Assembly (NCBI GenBank): GCA_003158675.1
Contig: PMKN01000089.1
Coordinates: 746 to 45,246 of the forward strand
DNA length: 44,501 nt
From: Chloroflexota bacterium
GTDB lineage: Bacteria > Chloroflexota > Limnocylindria > Limnocylindrales > CSP1-4
Reading direction: 5' to 3'
A program made the position numbers and the translations under genes. The notes under the pieces were generated by a model. It ran no database searches. It was not told where the DNA came from and saw only the letters and a program-made list of their open reading frames with translations. Shown here piece after piece: positions 1 through 7,252 of this stretch; the stretch's first letter is position 1; every line of letters starts with the position of its first letter.

Positions 1-576
1 GTCCACAAGTTCGCCCACGTCCGCTTCGAGCCGTCGGGCTTCACCGCCAACCCGGAAATCCCGATCGCCAAGTCGATCGTCGACTACATCTTCCGCTGGA
101 TGGGCTCTCGCTTCCTTCCGCCGGAAGACCGAGCCACGCTTGGTCTAGTCGACCGGTCGGCGGCCGCGGAATCTTCGGTGCAGCCTCTCAACCTTGGTCT
201 CGGCGGGACCGGCGGAGCCGGAATCGCCGGGACGTCAGGGAGCAGCAGTTCGCCCGCCGCGGGGCCGGCTTCACCGCCCAGCGGCGTCACGGCAGTGGCA
301 GCTCCCGAGGCCGAGGCGCCGTCAACGACGCCCGCCAGTGAGGGGCCCCGCTCCGAAGCCACTCCCACAAGTGGCAACGGCCACGCCCCGAGCAACGGCA
401 CCAACGGCAACGGCAAGCCCCGCGCCACCCTGGGCAGCCTCGGCATCGGCCGCGGCCAGGTCACGTTTGCGGCCCAGGCCGACGCCCCCAGCTGCGCCGA
501 ATGCGGCTCGATCATGGTCCGCAACGGCTCCTGCTACAAGTGCCTCAACTGCGGAAGCACCAGCGGGTGCAGCTAG
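1..576 (+). CDS. nrdJ: Adenosylcobalamin-dependent (class II) ribonucleotide reductase, C-terminal part
   Basis: The reading frame is open from base 1, so the gene begins upstream of the window and only the last 191 residues are seen. Class II reductases make deoxyribonucleotides using coenzyme B12 and work with or without oxygen. The first ~45 residues (KFAHVRFEPSGF..., IVDYIFRWMGSRF) match the conserved end of the catalytic barrel region. A low-complexity Gly/Ala/Ser/Pro/Thr linker of roughly 90 residues follows. The protein ends in a Cys-rich tail, CAECGSIMV...CYKCLNCGSTSGCS, with paired CxxC motifs as in the NrdJ family; this tail is thought to bind metal and shuttle reducing equivalents. 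The long linker is unusual in length but not in kind. It converges with the propeller gene, with about 210 bases between the two stop codons and no clear terminator. Confidence 0.9.
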   Translation, partial: VHKFAHVRFEPSGFTANPEIPIAKSIVDYIFRWMGSRFLPPEDRATLGLVDRSAAAESSVQPLNLGLGGTGGAGIAGTSGSSSSPAAGPASPPSGVTAVAAPEAEAPSTTPASEGPRSEATPTSGNGHAPSNGTNGNGKPRATLGSLGIGRGQVTFAAQADAPSCAECGSIMVRNGSCYKCLNCGSTSGCS

Positions 577-787
577 ACGTCAGCCCTTCCCGAAACCTCC
601 CGGCTTAAGCTCTGGTGGGGCGCTATGGCTTCGACCGTAAGCGTGCGCCCGCATGCAAAACCGCCGGCCGTTCGAGCTCGGAGACCAGGGTCCCTATGGC
701 AGAGGCCGTCCTCGCAATCGACGTCGTCTTCTCGGCGGCGCGCGATCTGGCGATCGCGTTCGAGCGTTCGCTGGCCAGCTCGCGCGA

Positions 788-2545
788 TCACGGTCCCGGG
801 ATCTTCGCGACCGAGTAGCCGGAGCGCGACGGCACGTACATGATCACGTAAGCGTTTCCGGACGAGTCGAAGACCAGGCCGGTGCCGCGTAACACCCCAT
901 TGCCGAGGTCCGGCGTTTCGGTCGGGTAGCCGGATCGCAGCTTGCCGTTGGGCGCGAAGACGGCCATCGCCTGATCGGTCACCTGGCCGTTGCCCCAAAT
1001 CTGCCAGGTCATCCAGACCGATCCGTCGGGCGAGAGGAAGATCGAGGTTGGGCCGTCGACGGCCGCGGGCCAACCTGGTTCGGCGGAACCATCCGGCGAG
1101 AAGGCTGAGACGTGACACGCCGTCTTGCCGAATTGCCCCAGATCGCCGACGTCGACCGTGGAGACATACAGGCTGCCATCGGCCGCCGTCTCCATCTGCT
1201 GGAAGTTCTGGTCGGCGGCGAACGCCAGTCTCTCCTGGCGCACGAGAGTTCCGTCGGCCGCGAGGGTCACCAGCTCGTCGCCCGACATACCGAACACGGC
1301 CACGTAGACGTGACCGTCGGGCGCGACCGCGATCGGCGAGAGCATGAGCGTTGGGACGACCCAGGGCGTCCAGCCGGCCACCGGCTTGCCATTGGAGCCC
1401 AGGGCCACGATCTCTTGCGACCCGGGCTTCTGGTCGACGTATTGCTCCACGAAGATCGTCCCGTCGGCACCGAAGGCCGGGTGGTTCATCGACCGATAGC
1501 TCGTGTACGGCCAGCCGGACAGGAGCTTCCCGCCGGCTCCCAGGCAATAGAGCCCCGAGGGCCCGCTGGCGTCCTGCGCCCCACGGCCGGGCAGGAAATC
1601 CATGAAGCAGACGTGGCCGCTCGGCCCGACGACCAGCTTACCGGAGTTGTAGTCGTGGAGCGCCGCGGGCGACTTATACGGCCAGCCGGACACGACCTTC
1701 CCGTCCGGACTGACGGCCGTGATGTGGATCGAGGTGGGCGCGTCGGAGGTGGTCCCGGTCTCGAAGCCGGAAACGTAGACCGTCCCATCCTTGGCCATTA
1801 CCTCGTTGCCGTTCCCGACCGGCACCGGAACCCCGGCCGCCGGCCATCCGGGCTTCGGCTTCCCGTTCGGGCGGATCGCGAACAGGGCGCCACGGAAGCC
1901 GCTGCCGGTGTTGGTGTATTCGAGCACGACAATCGACCCGTCCGGCTGGACGCCGACCACATCAGCCTGATAACCGGGCGCAAGCCGCAGGATCTCCGAG
2001 CCGCGCCAGGCGGCGAGCTTGGGCAGGACCGACGAAGACGTGGGCCACGGTGTCTCTGACGGGCGCGGGGTCTCCAGAGAGGGACGATCGTGCTGGAACT
2101 GCATGTAGTCGTAGGCGGCAGTCTGACCGAGCCGCGCGTCCGCAATGTCGGTGACGGTCGGGAGCGGCAAGGAGAAGCGGACGACCGTCACCTCCAGTGT
2201 GTACGGTCCCCATCGCCCCGACTGGTAGATGGACGTGCCGTCAAACTCGAGGCGCAGCGGCTGAGAACCCGCGGCGAGATTGCCGGCGCCCTGGCCGGCG
2301 TTGGTGGCGACTTCCACGCCGGATGCATCCAGGAGGTTCGCGTAGACCTGGTACTCGCCGGCCGATGGGATCGTGATCGTCGGCGTGAGGACGAGCTCGT
2401 CGATGAGGCCGTCGTGGTCGGAGTCCACGGTCTGCTCGTCGAATCCGGAACCGAACGACACGTCTCCCGCCACCCCCGATGGCTTTGGCCCATCCACGGC
2501 CACCGGACCGAGGTCGCCACTCGGTACACTCTTCATGCGTCCCAC
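788..2545 (-). CDS. Beta-propeller-like repeat protein with an N-terminal Ca-binding-type segment and no export signal
   Basis: A 585-residue protein, mostly repeats of about 45-60 residues built on a pattern like SPDGKVVSGWP ... GADGTIFVE ... SNGKPVAGW, typical of PQQ/NHL-like propeller blades. Near the N-terminus, DSDHDGLIDELV resembles an EF-hand/thrombospondin-type-3 calcium loop, followed by a beta-rich stretch (ITIPSAGEYQVYANL). This architecture belongs to secreted proteins, yet there is no signal peptide: the frame starts GTG (2545) or ATG (2536) and is closed by a TGA only five codons upstream of the GTG. The gene may therefore have lost its 5' end, or a start/frameshift upstream is misread. 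Its start lies about 50 bases from the divergent serpin gene. No enzymatic residues are recognisable; binding or a structural role is a guess. Confidence 0.75.
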   Translation of the reverse strand: MGRMKSVPSGDLGPVAVDGPKPSGVAGDVSFGSGFDEQTVDSDHDGLIDELVLTPTITIPSAGEYQVYANLLDASGVEVATNAGQGAGNLAAGSQPLRLEFDGTSIYQSGRWGPYTLEVTVVRFSLPLPTVTDIADARLGQTAAYDYMQFQHDRPSLETPRPSETPWPTSSSVLPKLAAWRGSEILRLAPGYQADVVGVQPDGSIVVLEYTNTGSGFRGALFAIRPNGKPKPGWPAAGVPVPVGNGNEVMAKDGTVYVSGFETGTTSDAPTSIHITAVSPDGKVVSGWPYKSPAALHDYNSGKLVVGPSGHVCFMDFLPGRGAQDASGPSGLYCLGAGGKLLSGWPYTSYRSMNHPAFGADGTIFVEQYVDQKPGSQEIVALGSNGKPVAGWTPWVVPTLMLSPIAVAPDGHVYVAVFGMSGDELVTLAADGTLVRQERLAFAADQNFQQMETAADGSLYVSTVDVGDLGQFGKTACHVSAFSPDGSAEPGWPAAVDGPTSIFLSPDGSVWMTWQIWGNGQVTDQAMAVFAPNGKLRSGYPTETPDLGNGVLRGTGLVFDSSGNAYVIMYVPSRSGYSVAKIPGP

Positions 2546-2596
2546 GTGGGATGCGCCTCACGGGCGGTGGCGCGGTTCAACTAGAGAGGGCCTGCG

Positions 2597-4069
2597 ATGT
2601 CCGCATTAGGGTTCCGGCCATTGGCCACTCGCAGCGGGAGACGGACCGCATCTCGCGCCTGCACGTTTCTGACGGCGGCCCTCGTCGCGGCTTGCGCCGG
2701 TGCGACGGCGACGCCCACCACGCTCCCGACCGCGGCGCCAGCTCCGACAGCGGCGCCCACTCCGACCGCCGCGCCCACGGCGGCACCGACGGCGGCGCCC
2801 AGCCCGACCGCGGCGCCAACGACTCCGGCGGCGGTCGTCCCGTTCGAGCTGGCCATGGGCAAGACTCCGTTGCTGGTACCGGCCGGCGACGACGGGGTCA
2901 AGGCAGGAACCGCCATCAACGACTTCGGCTTCGACCTGCTGCGCCGGCTCGACTCGTCGGGCAACTTGTGCGTCTCCCCCAGCAGTATCGCTCTGGCCCT
3001 GGCCATGGTCCAGCCGGGAGCGCGAGGCGCCACGGCCACCGAGATGGACAGCGTCCTCCACGGTCTCGGATCCGATGCCAATGCCAGCGAGATCGTAGCC
3101 TTGCTCGCAAAGCTGCAGGCCGACACCGTCTACGCCGACGCGGACGGCTATCCGCTCGAGCCGGACCAGACGCCCACACCTGGTCAGGCGCCTCTTGCTG
3201 AACTCACCGTTTCGAATCAGGCGTTCGTCCAGAAGGGTCTGACTCTTCAGGCGGCGTATCTGGAGGCTCTTAGTTCCCGGTTCGGGGCCGGGGTCGGCTT
3301 GCTCGACTTCGCGGCCGATGCCGAGTCCGCCAGGCTGACGATCAACAAGTGGGCCAGCGATCGGACCCACGGTCGCATACCCAACGTCCTGCAGCCGGGC
3401 GACGTCGATCCGGCGACCCGCCTCGCTCTTGCCAATGCCATCTACCTCAATGCTGCATGGCAAGATCCCTTCGATCCGGCCAAGACCGCCTCGCGAGCGT
3501 TCAAGCGCGCCGATGGCTCGACGGTCAAGGTCCCGACGATGGCGGCTGAACTCCTGGCCACCTACAGCTCCGGCCCAGGCTGGCGGGCCATCAAACTGCC
3601 CTACGTCGATGCGATGTCGATGATCGTCGTGGTGCCCGACCAGATGAGCTCGTTCATCGCCGGAGCGAATGCGGCAGCGTTCTCGAAGATCGCCTCCAAG
3701 CTGACCTCGGGCTACATGGTTGACTTCACAATGCCGCGCTTCTCGACCGAGTCGCGGTTGAGCCTGGGCGACCTGCTCGCGGCCATGGGCATGGCCAGCG
3801 CCTTCGACCCGGCGAAGGCCGACCTCTCAGGCATCGACGGCTCGCCAGACATCGTCCTGGACAAGGTGATCCACCAGGCCAACATCGATGTCGTGGAGGA
3901 GGGCACGACCGCTTCGGCGGTCACGGTGGTCGGGGGCAGAGGCATGGGCTTGCCTCCGCCTCCAGTGACTTTCCACGTCGACCGTCCGTTCCTCTATTTC
4001 ATCCAGGACTCGGCGAGCGGCGCGATCCTCTTCATGGGCCGCATCGACGATCCCTCGGCGGGAGCCTGA
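2597..4069 (+). CDS. Serpin-family protease inhibitor, lipoprotein (paralogue 1)
   Basis: Full-length serpin of 490 residues. Residues 1-33 form a basic n-region, hydrophobic core and lipobox (LVAAC, Cys33), so the protein is probably lipid-anchored outside the membrane. Residues ~38-80 are a Thr/Pro/Ala repeat linker. The serpin domain follows, with NDFGFDLLRRL, SPSSIALALAMV (the helix B region), KWASDRTHGRIPNVL, LANAIYLNAAW and the C-terminal FHVDRPFLYFIQD...ILFMGRI. The reactive-loop hinge is EEGTTASAV, close to the inhibitory consensus (small residues P12-P9), so real inhibition is likely. Counting 17 residues from the hinge Glu as in alpha-1-antitrypsin puts Met at P1 and Gly at P1', followed by a run of prolines. 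The ATG start has GAGGG six bases upstream. The membrane-protein gene begins seven bases after the stop, suggesting one transcript. A paralogue lies at 14573. Confidence 0.93.
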   Translation: MSALGFRPLATRSGRRTASRACTFLTAALVAACAGATATPTTLPTAAPAPTAAPTPTAAPTAAPTAAPSPTAAPTTPAAVVPFELAMGKTPLLVPAGDDGVKAGTAINDFGFDLLRRLDSSGNLCVSPSSIALALAMVQPGARGATATEMDSVLHGLGSDANASEIVALLAKLQADTVYADADGYPLEPDQTPTPGQAPLAELTVSNQAFVQKGLTLQAAYLEALSSRFGAGVGLLDFAADAESARLTINKWASDRTHGRIPNVLQPGDVDPATRLALANAIYLNAAWQDPFDPAKTASRAFKRADGSTVKVPTMAAELLATYSSGPGWRAIKLPYVDAMSMIVVVPDQMSSFIAGANAAAFSKIASKLTSGYMVDFTMPRFSTESRLSLGDLLAAMGMASAFDPAKADLSGIDGSPDIVLDKVIHQANIDVVEEGTTASAVTVVGGRGMGLPPPPVTFHVDRPFLYFIQDSASGAILFMGRIDDPSAGA

Positions 4070-4075
4070 CCGCGC

Positions 4076-4996
4076 GTGCCGCCGAGCCAACGCTCACCGG
4101 ATGAGGCTCGGACCCGGCTTGGGTTCGCCCGCCAGATGTCCGGCCGGATCATCGATCTGCCGCCGATACGCCGCCCGCGAGAGATCTTTGCCGTCTACAA
4201 CCACGCGGGCGGCAGCCTCCTCGCCCAGGGTCTGGCGTTCAGTGCGCTGTTCGCCGGCCTGACCGGGCTCCTCTTCGCCGTCGGCGTCTTCGGCTATCTG
4301 GTGCCGGCCGAGGCGGATCGGCAGCGCCTGGTCGACGGCTTCACCGGCGACCTGGCCCCGCTGGCCCCGGTCGCCAGGGACGGATTGGCCAGCGTGGCGG
4401 CGCACGCCAGCGCCTTCTCCGTGATCGGCCTCGTTGGCATGGTGTGGGGTGCCAGCCAGTTCTACGGCGCGCTCGACCAGGCGATCGCGCGGGTCTTTTC
4501 CCAGGCTCCCGCCCGCGGCCTATTGGATCGGATCTTGCGCGGCTTCGTCTCGGTCCTGCTCCTCGTCGGCGGGCTCGCCTCGGGGATCGCCATCAACGCG
4601 GTCCAGGTGGCCGTGACCACCGGGCTCAGCTCGGGACCGGAGGGAGACGCGGGGCGGACGCTGGCGGCGGTGGCCTTCCCGCTCGTGACGGCGGCCGTGA
4701 TCGTCGTCGCGGTCGGCGTGATGTATCGCGTCGTGCCGAATACGGACGTGCCGGTCTCCATTGTTCGGACGCCGGCAATCCTGGCCGGGCTCGTCCTAAC
4801 CTGCCTGACCGAGTTGCTCGTCTACCTCGCGCCGCTGCTCGCCGGCGCGCTGTCCGTGTTCGGAGATGTGGCCGCGGTGTTCGTCGCGCTGGCGTGGCTG
4901 CACCTGGCATTCCAGGTCGTGCTTGTCGGCGCCTCGTGGACGAGCCTGCGACTGGACGACGCAAGCGCTGGCGCCGCGCCAGAACCGGCCAGCTGA
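4076..4996 (+). CDS. YihY/BrkB-family inner-membrane protein
   Basis: 306 residues with about six hydrophobic segments in the order typical of YihY/BrkB proteins: a first helix after an amphipathic start (GGSLLAQGLAFSALFAGLTGLLF), a pair around ASAFSVIGLVGMVWGASQFYGAL and RGFVSVLLLVGGLASGI, then FPLVTAAVIVVAVGVMYRVVPNTDVP and two C-terminal helices. YRVVPNTDVP is close to the family's signature (Y-x-x-x-P-x-x-x-V). The molecular function of the family is unsettled; it was once wrongly named ribonuclease BN. The GTG start at 4076 is six bases after the serpin stop, so it is probably co-transcribed; an in-frame ATG lies at about residue 21 and may be the real start. The tail is short and Ala/Pro-rich. 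Confidence 0.85.
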   Translation: MPPSQRSPDEARTRLGFARQMSGRIIDLPPIRRPREIFAVYNHAGGSLLAQGLAFSALFAGLTGLLFAVGVFGYLVPAEADRQRLVDGFTGDLAPLAPVARDGLASVAAHASAFSVIGLVGMVWGASQFYGALDQAIARVFSQAPARGLLDRILRGFVSVLLLVGGLASGIAINAVQVAVTTGLSSGPEGDAGRTLAAVAFPLVTAAVIVVAVGVMYRVVPNTDVPVSIVRTPAILAGLVLTCLTELLVYLAPLLAGALSVFGDVAAVFVALAWLHLAFQVVLVGASWTSLRLDDASAGAAPEPAS

Positions 4997-5193
4997 GGAA
5001 GGCGGAGCAAGCGCGCCGCACGCCGGGGAGGGCGTCTCAGGAATCTCACGCGCAGCCCCTCCGGTACGCGTCCATGGTCGCCGATCGCGAACGGCCCCGC
5101 AACGATCGTCTCGAACGCGTCCCTGGGTGACGACCTCCGGCACTTGCCGCTGTCCGTCAATCGCGCTGAAGCTGCCACTCAGCCGGAGGCCAC

Positions 5194-5592
5194 TTGGTCA
5201 AGAGGTTTGACGTGATGAAGATGTTGGTGAGGGGCAGAATCGTCAGGGTGATCGCGTGCGCCCTGGCGCTCACGGTCGCGCTCGGCTGCATGCCCCGCCC
5301 GGACCTCCAGTTCTCGCCCACGGCCCTGCCCGATGCTCAGGTCGGCTCTGCCTATGCAGCGACCATCACCGTCAGTCAGGCCGTGACGCCGGTGGGTGGC
5401 GCCTCAGTGCAGGATGGCGCGCTCCCCGCGGGACTTGATCTCGCATTGGCCAAGGAGCCTGCTGACACGATCCAGATCTCGGGAACGCCCACGGTCGCCG
5501 GCACGTTCACGTTCACCGTCTACGTGTGGTGCTACGGCACGAACGTCGGCGGGCAGACAGCGACGCCGGCGTACACCCTCGTGGTGAAATGA
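5194..5592 (+). CDS. Small lipoprotein with one putative Ig-fold (He_PIG-like) domain
   Basis: 132 residues from the TTG at 5194, which is preceded by GGAGG with a 4-base spacer; GTG 5212 and ATG 5215 are in-frame alternatives lacking their own ribosome site. After a basic n-region comes a hydrophobic segment ending in ALTVALGC, a passable lipobox. The rest is a single cadherin/Ig-like domain: FSPTALPDAQVGSAYAATI at the front, then LPAGLDLAL, ISGTPTVAGTFTFTV and a closing TPAYTLVV. This order is that of the He_PIG-type putative Ig domain found in bacterial surface proteins. Such a protein probably sits outside the membrane; its partner is unknown. It stands alone, about 200 bases after the BrkB gene. 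Confidence 0.75.
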   Translation: MVKRFDVMKMLVRGRIVRVIACALALTVALGCMPRPDLQFSPTALPDAQVGSAYAATITVSQAVTPVGGASVQDGALPAGLDLALAKEPADTIQISGTPTVAGTFTFTVYVWCYGTNVGGQTATPAYTLVVK

Positions 5593-6065
5593 GAAGAAGC
5601 TTCCGGTCGGGGCGAGAGGATTTGAGTAGGCGGTTCCCAAGACTCGGATGGTCGTTCCCGCATGGATTGCCAACGCACTTCGGCACGCGCCGTGCCCCGA
5701 TCTCGATGAAGAACAGGGTGTAGCGGGTCGGCAGAAACGCCGTCTCTCGACCGTAAAGGAGTCGCAGGCCAGAATTCCAGCTGCCTGAGCCTTCAGGAAA
5801 CCGCGCCAGCCAATGCCTCGACATCGAGTACTTGTACCCCACGGCCAGCGGTCGCACCCATACGTACATGCACAATACGGCCATCGACCTACCTACGGAG
5901 CTCCGATCGGGCGTCCAAGCGCCAGATCGACGACGGCGCATCTCGACCCGGGACGCAGTATCGGGTGGCAGGCAGCGCGTCAGGATAAGCTCTGCCAAGT
6001 CCGCTCGCGCGCGCTGCGCGCGAAAGCAACTCGTATGCGGCAGTCGGTGGAGCTATGGCTGTGAT
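5593..6065. other. Gene-poor accessory stretch
   Basis: About 470 bases with no convincing intact gene. Base composition falls steadily towards the A+T-rich lipoprotein gene on the right. The only protein-like piece is a short minus-strand segment that resembles an integrase core (separate entry). The remaining open frames on both strands read as random, Arg/Ser-rich translations. Confidence 0.5.
5624..5749 (-). pseudogene. Possible remnant of a DDE integrase-type transposase
   Basis: Read on the minus strand, the translation contains TAFLPTRYTLFFIEIGARRV followed after a few residues by GNPCGNDHPSLGNRLL. The first part resembles the start of the integrase core of a large transposase group (consensus roughly T-x-x-L-R-R-x-Y-V-L-F-F-I-E-x-x-T-R-R-V), and the second part could be its degraded NPTGAWVTQQARNL continuation. 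No start, no catalytic triad and no terminal inverted repeats are visible, so at most about 40 codons of a dead element survive. The resemblance is from memory and may be chance, but it fits a locus where the composition changes abruptly. Confidence 0.3.
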
Positions 6066-6812
6066 TTACGATGGGAGTATTTCAATCTTGAATTCTCCCC
6101 GATTGTCTGTGTAGTTGTCATCCCTTAGATCAATGACCAAAGGATGTCCTTTTCCTGTCAGTGTCATGACATATGAATGGCTCGCATCAAACGCGGGGAC
6201 GGGCGTATAGGCGAAAAACGTTGTGTCACCAGTCGTATTGAATGTCAGGTAGATATCGGCAGAGGGCGGTACGAAGGTTCCGCAAAAACCGCTGGTTCCA
6301 GGGCCTTTGGGAATGGCATACCAATAGAACGCATCCTGGCCAACCGGGCTAGCTCCAAGACCTGGTATCGGAAAGACAGGCGCCTTGTCTGGTGTGCCGG
6401 CACAAATGCCATATTGCGCCCAATAGTCCCCATTCCAGTTGCTGAAAGTCCCCGAGATCTTCACGGAATATACGTGCCGATCCGCCAGGGTAATGGTAGA
6501 TTTCACTTCCTTATGCCTTGTGTCAAAGAAGAATGTTTCGGTGGGCAATGGGGTCGTTATTGCAGTTGATGTTGGTGGGACAGGAGTTGCACTTGGCAGG
6601 CCTGGTGTTAGGGTGGCAGCCATTTGCGCAGGGCTAGACGGAACGGCCGTTGAAGAGGGAGCTATTTGCATAGGGCTGGACGGAACAGGCGTTGAAGAGG
6701 GAGCTATTTGCATAGGGCTGGACGGAACAGGCGTTGAAGCGGGAGCGCACCCGCTCAACAGAACCGTGAGCGATACGAACGCGAGAAGAACTGACCCAAT
6801 GTTTTGTTTTAT
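6066..6812 (-). CDS. A+T-rich lipoprotein with Ser/Pro repeat linker; apparent ATA start
   Basis: The ORF track starts at TTG 6758 (MSGCAP...), which cuts through a signal peptide. Reading further upstream in frame gives IKQNIGSVLLAFVSLTVLLSGC, a textbook lipoprotein signal with lipobox LLSGC. A strong ribosome site, AAAGGGGGA, lies 8 bases before an ATA codon (6812-6810). A TGA closes the frame upstream, and no ATG, GTG or TTG lies between that TGA and TTG 6758. So either ATA is used as the start or an ATG has mutated. After Cys22 come 14-residue repeats (TPVPSSPMQIAPSS twice, then a diverged copy) and a ~160-residue globular domain (SVKISGTFSNWNGDYWAQYGICAG...) that I do not recognise. The sequence is much richer in A+T than its neighbours, which implies horizontal acquisition. 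Confidence 0.7.
   Translation of the reverse strand: MKQNIGSVLLAFVSLTVLLSGCAPASTPVPSSPMQIAPSSTPVPSSPMQIAPSSTAVPSSPAQMAATLTPGLPSATPVPPTSTAITTPLPTETFFFDTRHKEVKSTITLADRHVYSVKISGTFSNWNGDYWAQYGICAGTPDKAPVFPIPGLGASPVGQDAFYWYAIPKGPGTSGFCGTFVPPSADIYLTFNTTGDTTFFAYTPVPAFDASHSYVMTLTGKGHPLVIDLRDDNYTDNRGEFKIEILPS
6649..6732. repeat. Two identical 42-bp tandem repeats in the lipoprotein linker
   Basis: The 42-base unit beginning GTTGAAGAGGGAGCTATTTG is present at 6649-6690 and again, without change, at 6691-6732; a diverged third copy lies just before it (about 6607-6648). On the minus strand each unit encodes TPVPSSPMQIAPSS. Perfect identity suggests recent slippage or unequal crossing-over, so the number of copies may vary between strains. 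Confidence 0.9.
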
Positions 6813-7252
6813 GACGATATCCCCCTTTGATCAATCATTCAGCGAAGCCGGCCAAAGCGATGCATATGGCCAGCATGGCACCGGCGAGCACGCTGACCCG
6901 AGAATACCCTAGGAATGCCCTGACTGTCTCGATATTTGCTCCACAGCAGCATGATCGTGACGTGTGGCCGGCGCATCTCGGCATCGAAGGTCGCGACCCG
7001 GCGAAGTCGGTCGACTTCCTGCGCAACCTGCCGGCCCTCTGGGAAGAGGCGCCAAACTCCCGCCGCGCGCCGGCGGATTCTCTGTTTGAGTCGGTGTACG
7101 TCCTGGGGCTCGACACGATACACGTGGAGCCAACGCCAGCAGCCGTCCGCAGGGGCCTCGCGGAGGCATTTCGTGCTGAGGAGCTGGTTATGGTCGGGGC
7201 GAGAGGAGTCGGGCCTCCGAGCGGATCTGCCGTCGCGGGCTCTCGTCGGCGA
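6813..7252. other. Region between lipoprotein and cpaE-like gene; coding-like but broken frames
   Basis: No intact gene is supported. On the minus strand, the frame directly after the cpaE-like stop stays open to about 6839 and shows a G/C distribution over codon positions typical of genes (a sample of 20 codons around 6961-7020 gives high, low, high). Its translation includes YRVEPQDVHRLKQRI and GVWRLFPEGRQVAQEVDRL. Another minus frame ends with a hydrophobic tail, SVLAGAMLAICIALAGF, before a stop at 6835. Together these could be a frameshifted small membrane protein, but no start codon or family can be assigned. Confidence 0.35.
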
